A stretch of DNA of 64,000 bases. Source: JACCXG01 sp963836735 (GTDB taxonomy: Bacteria > Acidobacteriota > Vicinamibacteria > Vicinamibacterales > 2-12-FULL-66-21). Made by a program: the position numbers and the translations under genes. The stretch covers positions 18,008 to 82,007 of the forward strand of contig CAWIKP010000034.1 of assembly GCA_963836735.1 (NCBI GenBank). Reading direction: 5' to 3'. Under the pieces are notes generated by a model. The model saw only the letters and a program-made list of their open reading frames with translations. It had not been told where the DNA came from and searched no databases. The first letter of the stretch is position 1, and every line of letters starts with the position of its first letter. Below are positions 28,502-40,051 of this stretch, piece after piece.

Positions 28502-30925
28502 TCACTCCGCCCGTAAAGCCACGACCGGGTCGATCTTCGTGGCCCGCCGCGCCGGCAGGTAGCTGGCGAGCAGGGCGACCAGGCCGAGGGTCAGGGAGAC
28601 CGCGGCGAAAGTGGCCAGATCGCGCGGGTTGGTCGCGAACAGGAATGTCGACAGCAGCTTCGACAGGAACCAGGCGGCCGTGACCCCCAGGGCGACGCCG
28701 CCGGCCGCCAGGATCATCGCGTGGCGGACGATCAGGCCGACCACGGTCCGTTCCTGGGCGCCGAGCGCCATCCGAATCCCGATCTCCCTGCTCCGCTGCG
28801 CGACGGCATACGACAGGACGCCGAACGTGCCGATAGCGGCGAGCACCAGCGCCAGCGTCGCGAAGATGGTCAGGAGGGTCATGTAGAAGCGCGGCTGTGA
28901 GATCGAGCGCTCGACGACCTGCTGCAGCGTCCTCACGTTGCCAACCGGAATGTTCGGGTCGACGCTGTAGACCTCCCGCCTCGCGGCCTCGGCCACCCGC
29001 TCGGGAGGAACCGCCGTCTTGAGGACAACGGCCATGCTCTGCAGCGGCCACTGCCGGTAAGGAAGGTAGATCTGCGGCGGATCCGCTTCATCGAGCCCCG
29101 CGTCCTTGACGTCGCCGATGATGCCGACGACTTCCCCGCCCGCCCGCGGCGTACCCGGACCACGGCCCCATCCGAGCGTGATCTTCTTGCCGATCGGATC
29201 CTCGCCCGGGAAGTACTGCTTCGCCGCGGCCTCCGTGATCAGCACGACCCGCGGCGCACCTTCGCGATCCTGCTCGGTGAACACCCGCCCGTGCTTCAGT
29301 GGAATGCCGACGGTCTGAAAGTAGTCGGGCGTCGCGACCCGGACCTGCATGGCGGGCTGCTGGCTGGGCGGCAGCGGAGGCCGGCCGTCAATCTCGAACG
29401 TCAGGACGATGCTGGATCCGCTCAGCGGCAGCGAGACGACGGCCGCGGCCGACTGTACGCCGGGAATCGCACGCAACTTTGGAATCAGCTGATCGAAGTA
29501 GCCGACCTGCTGCGGCTCCTTTTCATATCGAGCGTCGGGGAGCGTGAGCTCGAACGTGAGCGCCTGCTCCACGCGGAACCCGGGATCGACCGACGCCAGG
29601 CGGGTGAAGCTCCGGATCAGGAGGCCGGCGCCGGCGAGGAGCATCACGGCGAGCGCAATCTCCGAGATGACCAGGGCGCTCCGCACCCGCGAGCCCGATC
29701 GGCTCGTCAGCGCCCCGCGGCCCGCTTCCTTCAGGCTGCCCGCGAGCGAGCTGCGGGTCGTTTGCAGCGCAGGTACCAGCCCGAACACGACGCCGGTTCC
29801 GACGGCGAGCACGATCGTGAAGAGCACGACCGTAGTGTCGATGCGAACGTTGTCGAGGCGGGGCACACCCTGGGGCTGGAGGCCGATCAGCATGTCCACC
29901 CCCCACACGGCGAGCAGCAGCCCGAGGCCTGCGCCGAGCAGGCTCAGCACGACGCTTTCGGTCAGCAGTTGCCGTACCAGCCGGCCGCGGCCGGCGCCGA
30001 GCGCGGTACGAACCGCCATCTCGCTTTCACGTGCGGCCGCGCGCGCGAGCAGCAGGTTCGCGACGTTCACACAGGCGATGAGCAGAACGAATCCGACGGC
30101 GCCGAGCAGGATCAGCATCGCCCTGCGCACGTCGCCGACCATCGCGTCGAGCAGCGGCGCGGCGGCGAAATCGAGGCCCTCGTTGCTGTCCGGGTACTTC
30201 GCGGCGAGCTGCTTGCCGATGAGCGAGACTTCCGACGCGACCTGATCGAGCGGAACTCCGGGCTTCGCTCTTCCAATCGCTGTCAGGTACCACGCGGCGC
30301 GCTGCTTGCTGGTGAAGTTCTCGGTGTACTCGAGCGGAGTCCAGAGGACGCGGCCGGCGGGATACCCAAATCCCTTCGGCATCACGCCGACGACCTCGGT
30401 CGCGACGCCGTCGAGGGTGATCTTCCGGCCGATCACGTTGGCGTCGCCGCCGAAGCGCTGCTGCCACAAACCGTAGCTCAGGACCACGATCTTCCGGTTC
30501 GCGCCGGGCTGGTTGTCGTCGGGACGCAACGTGCGGCCGACGAGCGCCTGCGCTCCAAGGACGTTGAAAAGACTGCCGCTGACCTCGGCGCCGTCCAGCC
30601 GCACCGGCTCGCCGCGGCCGGTGAGGATCACTCGCGAACGCGAGATGGCCGCCGCGTCCGACAGGGTCTGGCTGAGGGCTTTCAGGTCGTAGAAGTTCGG
30701 CCCCGACATCGTCGCGCGCCGCCCCTCGGCGAAATGGAAAAGGCCGACGAGGCGGTCGGGCTCCGGATACGGGAGCGGACGCAGCAGAACGCCGTCGATG
30801 ACGCTGAAAATCGCGCTGTTGGCGCCGATCCCGAGCGCCAGCGTCACCACCGCGACGATGGTGAAGCCGGGGCTCTTCAGGAGCCGGCGAAACGCGTATC
30901 GAAGATCCTGGCGGACGATTTCCAT
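28502..30925 (-). CDS. ADOP-type ABC permease, intact
   Basis: 807 residues from ATG 30925 (MEIVRQDLRYAFRRLLKSPG), the usual start of ADOPs without the PadR-linked N-terminal segment. The order is MacB-type periplasmic domain, FtsX core (FVLLIACVNVANLLLARAAA, MAVRTALGAGRGRLVRQLL), second MacB-type domain and second FtsX core (VAQRSREIGIRMALGAQERT), ending ARRATKIDPVVALRAE. Each FtsX core has three to four TM helices. Intact, unlike the other two ADOP genes in the window. No ATPase or PadR gene adjoins it. Export function is assumed from MacB homology; some such proteins may be mechanotransmission regulators. Confidence 0.93.
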   Translation of the reverse strand: MEIVRQDLRYAFRRLLKSPGFTIVAVVTLALGIGANSAIFSVIDGVLLRPLPYPEPDRLVGLFHFAEGRRATMSGPNFYDLKALSQTLSDAAAISRSRVILTGRGEPVRLDGAEVSGSLFNVLGAQALVGRTLRPDDNQPGANRKIVVLSYGLWQQRFGGDANVIGRKITLDGVATEVVGVMPKGFGYPAGRVLWTPLEYTENFTSKQRAAWYLTAIGRAKPGVPLDQVASEVSLIGKQLAAKYPDSNEGLDFAAAPLLDAMVGDVRRAMLILLGAVGFVLLIACVNVANLLLARAAARESEMAVRTALGAGRGRLVRQLLTESVVLSLLGAGLGLLLAVWGVDMLIGLQPQGVPRLDNVRIDTTVVLFTIVLAVGTGVVFGLVPALQTTRSSLAGSLKEAGRGALTSRSGSRVRSALVISEIALAVMLLAGAGLLIRSFTRLASVDPGFRVEQALTFELTLPDARYEKEPQQVGYFDQLIPKLRAIPGVQSAAAVVSLPLSGSSIVLTFEIDGRPPLPPSQQPAMQVRVATPDYFQTVGIPLKHGRVFTEQDREGAPRVVLITEAAAKQYFPGEDPIGKKITLGWGRGPGTPRAGGEVVGIIGDVKDAGLDEADPPQIYLPYRQWPLQSMAVVLKTAVPPERVAEAARREVYSVDPNIPVGNVRTLQQVVERSISQPRFYMTLLTIFATLALVLAAIGTFGVLSYAVAQRSREIGIRMALGAQERTVVGLIVRHAMILAAGGVALGVTAAWFLSKLLSTFLFATNPRDLATFAAVSLTLGLVALLASYLPARRATKIDPVVALRAE

Positions 30926-31088
30926 GAGAGGGGAAGAAAGAGCGAGATGCATGCCGCCCGGTGTGGAGCAGGAAATTGCCGCTTTCAGAGCACCTTTGCT
31001 CGACGGGCCCTGGGCCACTGACGGGCCCGTTTGTCCGTTTCCGGGCAGCCGCGTCCCCGAACCGGCCAGCTTCTCGTAATATCAGCGG

Positions 31089-31667
31089 ATGCAGGCCACT
31101 CATACACTTCCGGACGACGTTCAAAGGGTCATCGATCAGCTGGACGAAGCAGATCGCGAGGCTGACGCGCTCGTCGCGAACCTGAGTGATGCCCAATTCC
31201 ACTGGCAGCCTGAGGGCGGCCGCAGGTGGGGCGTGGCGCAATGCCTCGAGCACCTCGCAATCGGGGCCGGTGTGTACGCGCCCCTCATGCGTGGCGCCCT
31301 CGAACGCGCGCGTCAGGAGCGCTCCGTTCGCCGCGGCCCATTCGCACCCGGCTTCTTCGGCCGGCAGTTCGTCAAGAGCCTCGAGCCGCCGGTCAGGTTC
31401 CGCGGCCGGGCGCCAAAGGCGATCGTCCCGGGCTCGTCACTCTCGCGGGCGGAGGTCCTCGCGAGCTTCCACCGCCACCACGCCGATCTCAAGGCGATGG
31501 CCCGCGAGGCGGCGGCGATCGACGCCAATCGCGCGACCTTTCAGAATCCGTTTCTGAAGCTGGTGCGGATGAAGGTCTCGACGGCCTTTCACGTGATCAA
31601 CGCGCACGACCGGCGGCATCTCTGGCAGGCGGGACAGGTGATCGCGCGGCCGGACTTTCCGCGGTGA
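31089..31667 (+). CDS. DinB-family four-helix metalloenzyme-like protein
   Basis: 192 residues starting MQATHTLPDDVQRVIDQLDE. The DinB/YfiT fold is visible from FHWQPEGGRRWGVAQCLEHL (first His ligand in EHLAIG) and the pair FHVINAHDRRHLWQAGQVI, giving the usual three-His metal site. Members include thiol-dependent transferases and hydrolases; most, like this one, have no assigned substrate. It is divergent from the ADOP gene, with 163 bases between starts, and convergent with the GNAT gene, whose stop is 3 bases away. Confidence 0.9.
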   Translation: MQATHTLPDDVQRVIDQLDEADREADALVANLSDAQFHWQPEGGRRWGVAQCLEHLAIGAGVYAPLMRGALERARQERSVRRGPFAPGFFGRQFVKSLEPPVRFRGRAPKAIVPGSSLSRAEVLASFHRHHADLKAMAREAAAIDANRATFQNPFLKLVRMKVSTAFHVINAHDRRHLWQAGQVIARPDFPR

Positions 31668-31670
31668 GAC

Positions 31671-32207
31671 TTACTGGGCGCCTCGCCATGCCGGGTTGAC
31701 GCGCGCATACAGCAGCTGGTCGTAGATCCTGCCGTGCTTCACGGCGCCGGACTTGAGCACGCCTTCGCACGCGTATCCGGCCTTCTCGAGAACGCGCGTC
31801 GACGCCGCGTTCTCGGGGAAGGCGAGCGCGAAGAGCCGCAGCAGGTTGAGACGCTCGAACGCGCGCTCGCTGATCAGGATGAGCGCCTCCGAGACGATGC
31901 CACGGCCCCAGAATGGCTCGCCCAGCCAGTAGCCGATCTCGGCGGAGAAACGCTCGATGTCCGCACCGGCGATCACGCCGATGCCCCCCACCGCTTCGCC
32001 GTCCACTTCAATCGCGAACTTCGTCTCCTCCCCCTCTTCGCCGACGGCCCCCGCGAGGAACGCGCGTGCATGCTCCATCGTGTAGGGATAGGGAAACCGG
32101 TCGCGCAGGTAGCGCGAGACGTTGTAATTGTTCGCGTAGCGAACCACCGACGCCGCGTCCCGGGTTCGCCACCGCCTGATCACGCAACGTTCGCCCCGCA
32201 CCAGCAT
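31671..32207 (-). CDS. RimJ/RimL-type GNAT N-acetyltransferase
   Basis: 178 residues from ATG 32207, chosen because it sits on the stop of the upstream gene (TGATG) and gives the normal start MLVRGERCVIRRWRTRDAAS. Family features: YWLGEPFWGRGIVSEALILI (acetyl-CoA P-loop GRGIVSEA), RLFALAFPENAASTRVLEKA (NxASxRVxEKxG) and GYACEGVLKSGAVKHGRIYD. It acetylates an amino group, either protein N-terminal or on a small molecule; acceptor unknown. Co-translated with the YgjP-like gene. Confidence 0.92.
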   Translation of the reverse strand: MLVRGERCVIRRWRTRDAASVVRYANNYNVSRYLRDRFPYPYTMEHARAFLAGAVGEEGEETKFAIEVDGEAVGGIGVIAGADIERFSAEIGYWLGEPFWGRGIVSEALILISERAFERLNLLRLFALAFPENAASTRVLEKAGYACEGVLKSGAVKHGRIYDQLLYARVNPAWRGAQ

Positions 32208-32911
32208 CAGAAGAGCGCCTTTCCTTCCACGCGGAGCCATCGTTCCGCTTCGCGGTACTCCGGGCACACGGCTTCGACCAGCCGCCAATAGCGGCGCGAG
32301 TGATTCTGCTGGCGGAGGTGCATCAGCTCGTGGAGCAGGACGTAATCAGCCACGTCGCGAGGCATCTGCACCAGCCTGAAGTTCAAGGCGATGACGCCTC
32401 GGCGCGAGCACGAACCCCACCGTGACCGCTGATTGCGGATGGTGACGCGGGCCACGGTCAGACCGTGCGCGGCCGCGAGCTCGAGAAGGCGGGGCACGAG
32501 CTCACGGGCCGCAATTCGACGAAGTGCGAGCTCGACTGCCGGCCGCAGGTTGACCACGCCGGCGGCGATGCGGACGCGCTGTTGGCCCACGACCACCAGC
32601 TGACCCCGCGGCCCTTCCTGCGCACGAATGATGGTTGGCTCGCCGTGCAGCGGGATCGAATCCCCGGCGCGCCACTCGATCGGTGCATGACGCTCCGCCA
32701 CTCGCAGGCGCTCGGCGGCAACCCAGTCCTGATGGCGGCGCAGGAACGCCTCCGCGTCGCGACGGGAGCCGCCGCGAGGAATGGTTACCCGCAGCGAACC
32801 GTCGGGCCGTACTCGGAGGATGTACTTTCGCGCCCGCCGGACGCGGACGAAGTCCACGTCCGGCGCCGGCGGTGGTTCCGGGCCGCGAAGGAACGGAAGG
32901 TCGAGCTGCAC
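32207..32911 (-). CDS. YgjP-like (M48/SprT-type) metallopeptidase-domain protein
   Basis: 234 residues. An N-terminal beta-rich part (RARKYILRVRPDGSLRVTIP, RRDAEAFLRRHQDWVAAE) is characteristic of the YgjP/DUF45 family. The zinc motif is LLHELMHLRQQNHSRRYW: HExxH plus a third His nine residues on. RNQRSRWGSCSRRGVIALNF is the family's conserved core. Often found with restriction or stress genes, but biochemical role is not settled. The gene after it (GNAT) starts on its stop codon. Confidence 0.93.
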   Translation of the reverse strand: MQLDLPFLRGPEPPPAPDVDFVRVRRARKYILRVRPDGSLRVTIPRGGSRRDAEAFLRRHQDWVAAERLRVAERHAPIEWRAGDSIPLHGEPTIIRAQEGPRGQLVVVGQQRVRIAAGVVNLRPAVELALRRIAARELVPRLLELAAAHGLTVARVTIRNQRSRWGSCSRRGVIALNFRLVQMPRDVADYVLLHELMHLRQQNHSRRYWRLVEAVCPEYREAERWLRVEGKALF

Positions 32912-32933
32912 ACTGTGAGGATACTGCTCGGTG

Positions 32934-33004
32934 GGTTCCGGGTTCCAGGTTCAGGGGTTCCGGGTTCGGTTCAGGGTTCCGGGTTCAGGGTTCAGGGGTT
33001 CGAG
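32934..33004. repeat. family B single-arm array, copy 5 (GGTTC orientation)
   Basis: Heptamer-like units GGTTCCG, GGTTCCA, GGTTCAG repeat head to tail with no opposing arm. It is directly joined to a REP-like palindrome (33007-33041), upstream of the YgjP-like start on one side and the ADOP stop on the other. Confidence 0.75.
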
Positions 33005-33006
33005 GC

Positions 33007-33041
33007 TTGCCCGCCGTAGCCGCGAAGCGCGAAGGCGGGGG
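33007..33041. repeat. REP-like palindrome
   Basis: CCCGCCGTAGCC, GCGAAGCGC, GAAGGCGGGG: outer CCCGCC/GGCGGG with an inner CGC-GAA-GCG. This wording (CCGCCGTAGC...GCGAAGGCGG) is a common mobile palindrome in several high-GC phyla. It abuts the stop of the ADOP gene. Confidence 0.65.
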
Positions 33042-33042
33042 T

Positions 33043-35460
33043 TCACTCGTTGCGCATCGCGATCAGCGGATCGACCGCCATCGCGCGGCGCGCGGGGATG
33101 TAGCTTGCGGTGACGGCGACCAGCAGCAGGAACACGGCAACCGCGCTGAAACTCAGCGGATCGGTTGGGGTCACGTTGTAGAGAACCGAGCGGGCCGCCG
33201 GGGTCACGCCGAATGCGCCGGCGATCCCCAGGACGATGCCGACGGCGGCGAGCCTGAGGCCCTGGCCCACGATCAGACGGAGCACGTCCCCACGCTCGGC
33301 GCCGAGCGCCACGCGCACACCAATCTCCTGGGTGCGCTGCGAGACGGAGTACGACAGCACCCCATAGACACCGATCGACGCGAGCACCAGCGCAATTGCG
33401 CCGAAGAGGAAGAACATGATCCCGAACAGCCGGAACTGCCAGAAGCTCCGCTGCCGCAGATTCTCCAGGGTCGAGACCTGGAACACCGGAAGCGCGGCAT
33501 CCGAGAGCCGGATCTGCTCGCGCACCGCGGCACTGATCGCCGCCGGATCGCCGGCGCCGACACGGATGGTGATGCCGGTGTTCAGCGTCGGCTCGAACGG
33601 ATACGGCACGTACGCCGCGGGCGCGATCGCATCGTCGCTGTCGCCCTGGTAGTGGCGGAAGTCCGCGAGGACGCCCACCACGGTGAACCAGTCCGGCGTC
33701 TGCCCGCCGTCCAGACGGAAGCGGCGGCCGATCGGATCCTCATCGGCCCACAGCCGCTTCGCCATCGTCTGATTGATGAGGGCGACGGTGCTCTTCGTCG
33801 CGCCTTCGCTGTCGGTCAGATCGCGGCCGCGCAGGAGCGCAACCCCAAGTGTCTGGCGGAGGTGCGGTGTCACCCCGATGAACGCGATGTTGACCTCCTG
33901 GCCACGCTCGACCGGCTTGCCTTCGACGAGCACGGTGCCATCGTTCCCGCCGCCGCTGAAGGGAACGAAGTTCGAGGCGAATGCCCCCTGCACCCCCGGC
34001 AGCGCTTCGGCGCGCCGCACGATGTCTTCCACACGCCTGGCCTTCGCGTCGCCGGGCTCGTAGGTCTGACCGGGCAGATAGAACCGCATCGTCATGAGCG
34101 GTGCGGTGTCGAAGCCGACCGCCGCGCCCTGCAGATTGAGGAAGCTGCGGATGAACAGCGACGATCCGATCAGAAGAATCAGCGCGAGGCCGACCTGCGC
34201 GACGACCAGCGTATTCCGGACCCATGCGCGCCGCTCGCCGGTTGCGCCGCGGCCGCCTTCGCGCAGGCTCTCCTGCAGGCTGGTACCGGTCGCCTGGAAC
34301 GCGGGGACGATGCCGAACACGATGCCCGTTCCGATGGAGATGGCGATCGTATACGCGAGCGAACGTGCGTTCAGGCTCCAGTGAATGAAGTAGGGAATGC
34401 TGTCCGGCGGGATCGACGAATCGAGAACCTGCAGGCCCGCCCAGGCGACCACGAATCCCAGCGGCGCGCTGAAGCAGCCAATCATGATCGCCTCGGTCAG
34501 CAGCTGCCGGACGATCCGGAACCGGCCCGCGCCGAGCGCCGAGCGGATCGAGATCTCGCGGTGGCGAACCGAGGCACGCGCGAGCAGCAGGTTGGCGACG
34601 TTGGAGCAGGCAATGAGGAGCACGAGCGTGACCGCGCCCATCATCATCATGATGATCAGCTTGGGCTGCGGCGGCAGCATCCAGTCGCTCAGCGGCCGGA
34701 CCAGCGTGCTCCAGTCGCGGTTGACCGGATAGGCGGCGGCCAGGCGTGCCGGCGATGCCGTTCATGTCGGTCGACACCTGGTCGACGGTCACGCCCGGCT
34801 TCATCCGCGCGAAGACCTGCACGCTGCGTTCGTCGCGGCTCATCTTCTCGCCATATTCCGCGAGCGGCACCCACAGGCGCTGTGTCTCGGGAAACGCGAA
34901 TCGCGGCGGCATCACGCCGATGATGGTGTGCGGACGGCCGTTGACGCTGATCGCCCGCCCGACCACGACCGGCGTCGCCGCTATAACGGGTCTGCCACAC
35001 CTCGTGGCTGAGCATGACCACCGGCTCGGCGCCCGGGCGATCGTCTTCCGGGCCGAAGTCGCGGCCGAGGACCGGCGGCTGCCCGAGCAGTGAAAACAGG
35101 TTCCAGGTCACCGTGCACCCGTCGTAGCGGGTCGGCTCGGACGAGCCGTCGGAGATGGTCAGGCTGCGGCGGCTGAACGCGGCGAGCGACGCCACGGTCG
35201 CTGCTCTGGTCGCGAAAGTCCTTGTAGTCCGCGTACGAGATGCTGGCCCGGCTGACGCGCAACCGCTGGTTGCGGCCATTGAGGACGACGATCTGGGCCG
35301 GGTCCTGATAGGGATACGGCTGGAGCATCACGCCGTCCACGACGCTGAAAATCGTGGTGTTGATGCCGATCCCGAGGGCGAGACAGGCGACGGCGATGGC
35401 GGTGAATCCGGGGGTCTTGGTCAGCGAGCGCCAGGCATAGCGCACATCCTGAAGGAGCAT
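33043..35460 (-). CDS. ADOP-type ABC permease (three frameshifts)
   Basis: Four pieces in changing frames restore one protein of about 805 residues: MLLQDVRYAWRSLTKTPGFT to 35205; SLAAFSRRSLTISDGSSEPT to 34975; VGRAISVNGRPHTIIGVMPP to 34740; and the long last piece with VLLIACSNVANLLLARASV, REISIRSALGAGRFRIVRQL, QRTQEIGVRVALGAERGDV and the ending ARRAMAVDPLIAMRNE. Domain order matches the intact ADOP at 28502-30925. The first break is repaired by deleting one base; the others were not resolved to the base. No ATPase neighbour. Whether it is a real pseudogene depends on checking those indels. Confidence 0.85.
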
Positions 35461-35478
35461 AGGGACTTAGACGGGGTC

Positions 35479-35678
35479 GGGGTTCCGGGTTCCGGGTTCC
35501 GGGTTCCGGGTTCGGTTCGGGGTTCAAGGTTCGGTTCAGGGTTCAGGGTTCAGGGTTCAGCCCAGCTCCGACCGTCTGTTCGGATTGGCAACGAGCCAAC
35601 CGGGAACCCCGAACCTGGAACCGAACCTCTGAACCGTGAACCGAACCCGGCACCCGGAACCCCGGAACCCGGAACCAA
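35479..35678. repeat. family B hairpin element, copy 6
   Basis: Four perfect consecutive GGTTCCG heptamers open the left arm (35480-35507), followed by GGTTCAG units. The right arm has GAACC units from 35603 to 35678. The core between them is about 45 bases. It occupies the promoter region between the divergent ADOP (-) and DUF4097-like (+) genes. Confidence 0.8.
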
Positions 35679-35721
35679 CCCAGCGAACAGAGATTCCGTC
35701 CAAGAGCCGAGGTGACGTGAA

Positions 35722-36545
35722 ATGAACAGATTCGCACTTGGACAGGGTCGCGTCGGCGCACTGGCGTTGGTGGCTCTGCTGGCCGCTCCCATGGGCGTCG
35801 CTGCGCAGCAGCGTGGCGGAGACGACGACTGGTGCCGCGAACGACAACGGGGCGACGACCGCGGCCAGTGTCTGCGACGTGCGCGAGTTCAAGGTGGCGG
35901 CGACAGCCGGGACGCTGTCGGTCGTGGGCACGAACGGCGGGATCAGCGTCGAGGGAGAGGCCCGCGGCGACGTGCGGATTCTGGCGAAGATCGTCGCGAC
36001 CGCCGAGACCGACGCACGCGCGCGCGGAATTACTCGGCGACGGTCCAGCTCAACCCGACGCTCGACCAGGTCGAGGCCGACCGGGCCGCAAACCCACAAC
36101 CGCGAAGGCTGGTCGGTGAGCTATCGGCTCGCCGTCCCGCGGGCGCTGAACATGGCGCTGCGCACGAGCAACGGCGGCATCTCCATCCGCGACATCGACT
36201 CGAAGGTCGACTTCCGGACCACGCAACGGCGGCGTGAAGCTGACCGCGGTCAACGGCGACGTGAAGGGCCAGACGACGAACGGCGGCGTCGACATCGATC
36301 TCGACGGCAGCTTCTGGAGCGGCGAAGGGCTCGACGTCGAGACGACCAACGGCGGCGTGAAGCTGAGCGTTCCCGAGAACTATTCGGCGCGCCTCGAGGC
36401 CAGCACCAACAACGGCGGCATCAACATCGACGGCGTCAACCAGAGCCGGCGCGAGCCGCGACATCACCGCCCAGCTCGGGTCCGGCGGCGCGCCGATTCG
36501 CGTGCGGACGACGAATGGCGGGCGTGCGATGTGACGCGGAAGTAA
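35722..36545 (+). CDS. secreted DUF4097-like beta-helix/adhesin-type protein (several frameshifts)
   Basis: Begins with a signal peptide (MNRFALGQGRVGALALVALL, cleavage near VAAQQ). The readable body repeats the family phrase TNGGxxxxxxxGDVxxxxTNGG: LSVVGTNGGISVEGEARGDV, MALRTSNGGISIRDIDSKVD, KLTAVNGDVKGQTTNGGVDI, VETTNGGVKLSVPENYSARL, STNNGGINIDG, IRVRTTNGGV. These short right-handed beta rungs are typical of DUF4097. At least five indels break the frame, the highest density in the window together with the next gene. The end VTRK-stop at 36545 is taken from the last open piece. Function unknown; probably periplasmic. Confidence 0.7.
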
Positions 36546-36567
36546 CGGACGGCTGTTGTCTCTCGGA

Positions 36568-38632
<2,065 letters not shown>

Positions 38633-38636
38633 CGAA

Positions 38637-39098
38637 TCACCACCTGATCAGCGGCCGGGCGTTGGGCGTGCCCGGCCAGGGAACCGACGCCAGGATCGCG
38701 ATCAGCGCCAGCACGAAGAAGATCGCCAGGATCCGGTGCTTGCGCGGCCCATCGGTGGCGCGGCGGGCCCGGGCGATGCCGACATGCACGAGCGCGATGC
38801 CGATGATCATCCCGAACCCGTGTTCGACCGCCCAGAACCGCATCGCCGGCACCTTCATCGCGCCCCTGAAATCGGACAGCGCGGCCTTCGTGATCGGACT
38901 GAGGAAGAAGTAGAGCGCCAGCCCGAGCAGCATCTGCAGATCGAGCGCGTGCATGAAGAGCTTGCTGATCCGATCGTCCACGGCCAGCCACGGCCGCCGG
39001 GCCGATGCCCCCGCAATCGCCCGGATGGCCGCGATCAGCCCCAGCAGGAGGACCGCCCATCTGAGCCAGGAATGCAAGAGCAGAACTGATGGATACAT
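38637..39098 (-). CDS. four-helix integral membrane protein with conserved His (cytochrome b/CopD-like)
   Basis: 153 residues from ATG 39098 (MYPSVLLLHSWLRWAVLLLG). Four predicted TM helices: about 5-27, 50-68, 90-108 and 120-140. Histidines lie at equivalent membrane depths in LLHSWLRW, LFMHALDLQ, VEHGFGMI and ALVHVGIA, which could bind heme or a metal. Proteins with the HSWLRW start are often annotated as cytochrome b or CopD-like, without proof. The stop is 4 bases before the S9 peptidase start, so the two are co-transcribed. Confidence 0.8.
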   Translation of the reverse strand: MYPSVLLLHSWLRWAVLLLGLIAAIRAIAGASARRPWLAVDDRISKLFMHALDLQMLLGLALYFFLSPITKAALSDFRGAMKVPAMRFWAVEHGFGMIIGIALVHVGIARARRATDGPRKHRILAIFFVLALIAILASVPWPGTPNARPLIRW

Positions 39099-39284
39099 TT
39101 GAGGATTGTATGTCGGACTCGGGGCCGGGCTGGGAGGAGCCGGTGGTAACCAGAGGCAACGTAGGCCAATCCAAGCGGCTGGTTGCCCCGATTCGACCGG
39201 CTCCGCCGAGCCCCGAGTCCCGAGCCCGAGCCCCGAAAAAGCGGCGTCAAGGAACTTCCCGCCGCTTCCAGTGTCCAATGCCCC

Positions 39285-40049
39285 ATGCTCGAAGCGCGGT
39301 CTCTGACCAAGTACTACTCGGCGGTGCCCGCCATCCGGGACGTGAGCTTCACGCTGGCGCCCGGCGGCATCCTCGGGCTGCTCGGGCCCAACGGTTCGGG
39401 GAAGTCGACGACCGTGTCGATCCTGACCGGGCTGCTCGAGCCCTCGGGCGGAACGGTCCTGCTCGACGGACGCCCGGTCCGCGACGATCTGCTCGCCTAC
39501 AAGGCCCGCATCGGCTACGTGCCGGAAGAGGCGGTGCTCTACACCTATCTGACCGGGCCGGAATACCTCTCGCTCGTCGGCGGCCTGCGCGGCATTCCGC
39601 AGCAGCGGCTGCAGGAGAAGATCGACGGCCTTCTGACCGCTGTTCGGCCTGCAGGACGACGTGCATGCGCCGATGTCGGCGTACTCGAAGGGGATGCGTC
39701 AGAAGATCCTGATCTCGGCGGCGCTGCTGCACGATCCCGGCATCATCGTCCTCGACGAACCCAATTCCGGTCTCGACGTCACGACCTCGCTGGTGCTCGC
39801 CGGCTGGTGCAACGGCTCGCCGCTGAGGGACGGATGGTCGTCTACTCGTCGCACGTCCTCGAGATCGTCGAGCAGGTCGCCACCGACGTGCTGATCCTGC
39901 ACGACGGCCATGTCGTCGCGCACGACTCGGTGTCGCGGCTGCGCGAGCTGATGAAGCTGTCGTCGCTCGAGGAGGTCTTCAAGAACCTGGTGATCGCCGC
40001 CGACCTCGACGGCGTCGCCGCCGACATCGTCGCGGTGATGAAGGCCTGA
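39285..40049 (+). CDS. ABC-2 type transporter ATP-binding protein (two frameshifts)
   Basis: About 254 residues restored, starting MLEARSLTKYYSAVPAIRDV. Walker A is GPNGSGKST, the signature SAYSKGMRQK, Walker B IIVLDEPNSGLD. One surplus base near 39642 puts residues 120-180 in the next frame, and a missing base near 39808 returns to the first frame (LAEGRMVVYSSHVLEIVEQV), so the two errors compensate. The C-terminal SSLEEVFKNLVIAADLDG is a typical ABC-2 ATPase end. The following gene starts 3 bases later and encodes the membrane partner. Confidence 0.88.
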   Translation: MLEARSLTKYYSAVPAIRDVSFTLAPGGILGLLGPNGSGKSTTVSILTGLLEPSGGTVLLDGRPVRDDLLAYKARIGYVPEEAVLYTYLTGPEYLSLVGGLRGIPQQRLQEKIDGLLTAVRPAGRRACADVGVLEGDASEDPDLGGAAARSRHHRPRRTQFRSRRHDLAGARRLVQRLAAEGRMVVYSSHVLEIVEQVATDVLILHDGHVVAHDSVSRLRELMKLSSLEEVFKNLVIAADLDGVAADIVAVMKA

Positions 40050-40051
40050 CC

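Noticed and set aside
29291..31021. 576-codon plus-strand ORF opposite the intact ADOP gene
   Set aside because: Antisense shadow with biased Arg/Glu/Gln composition.
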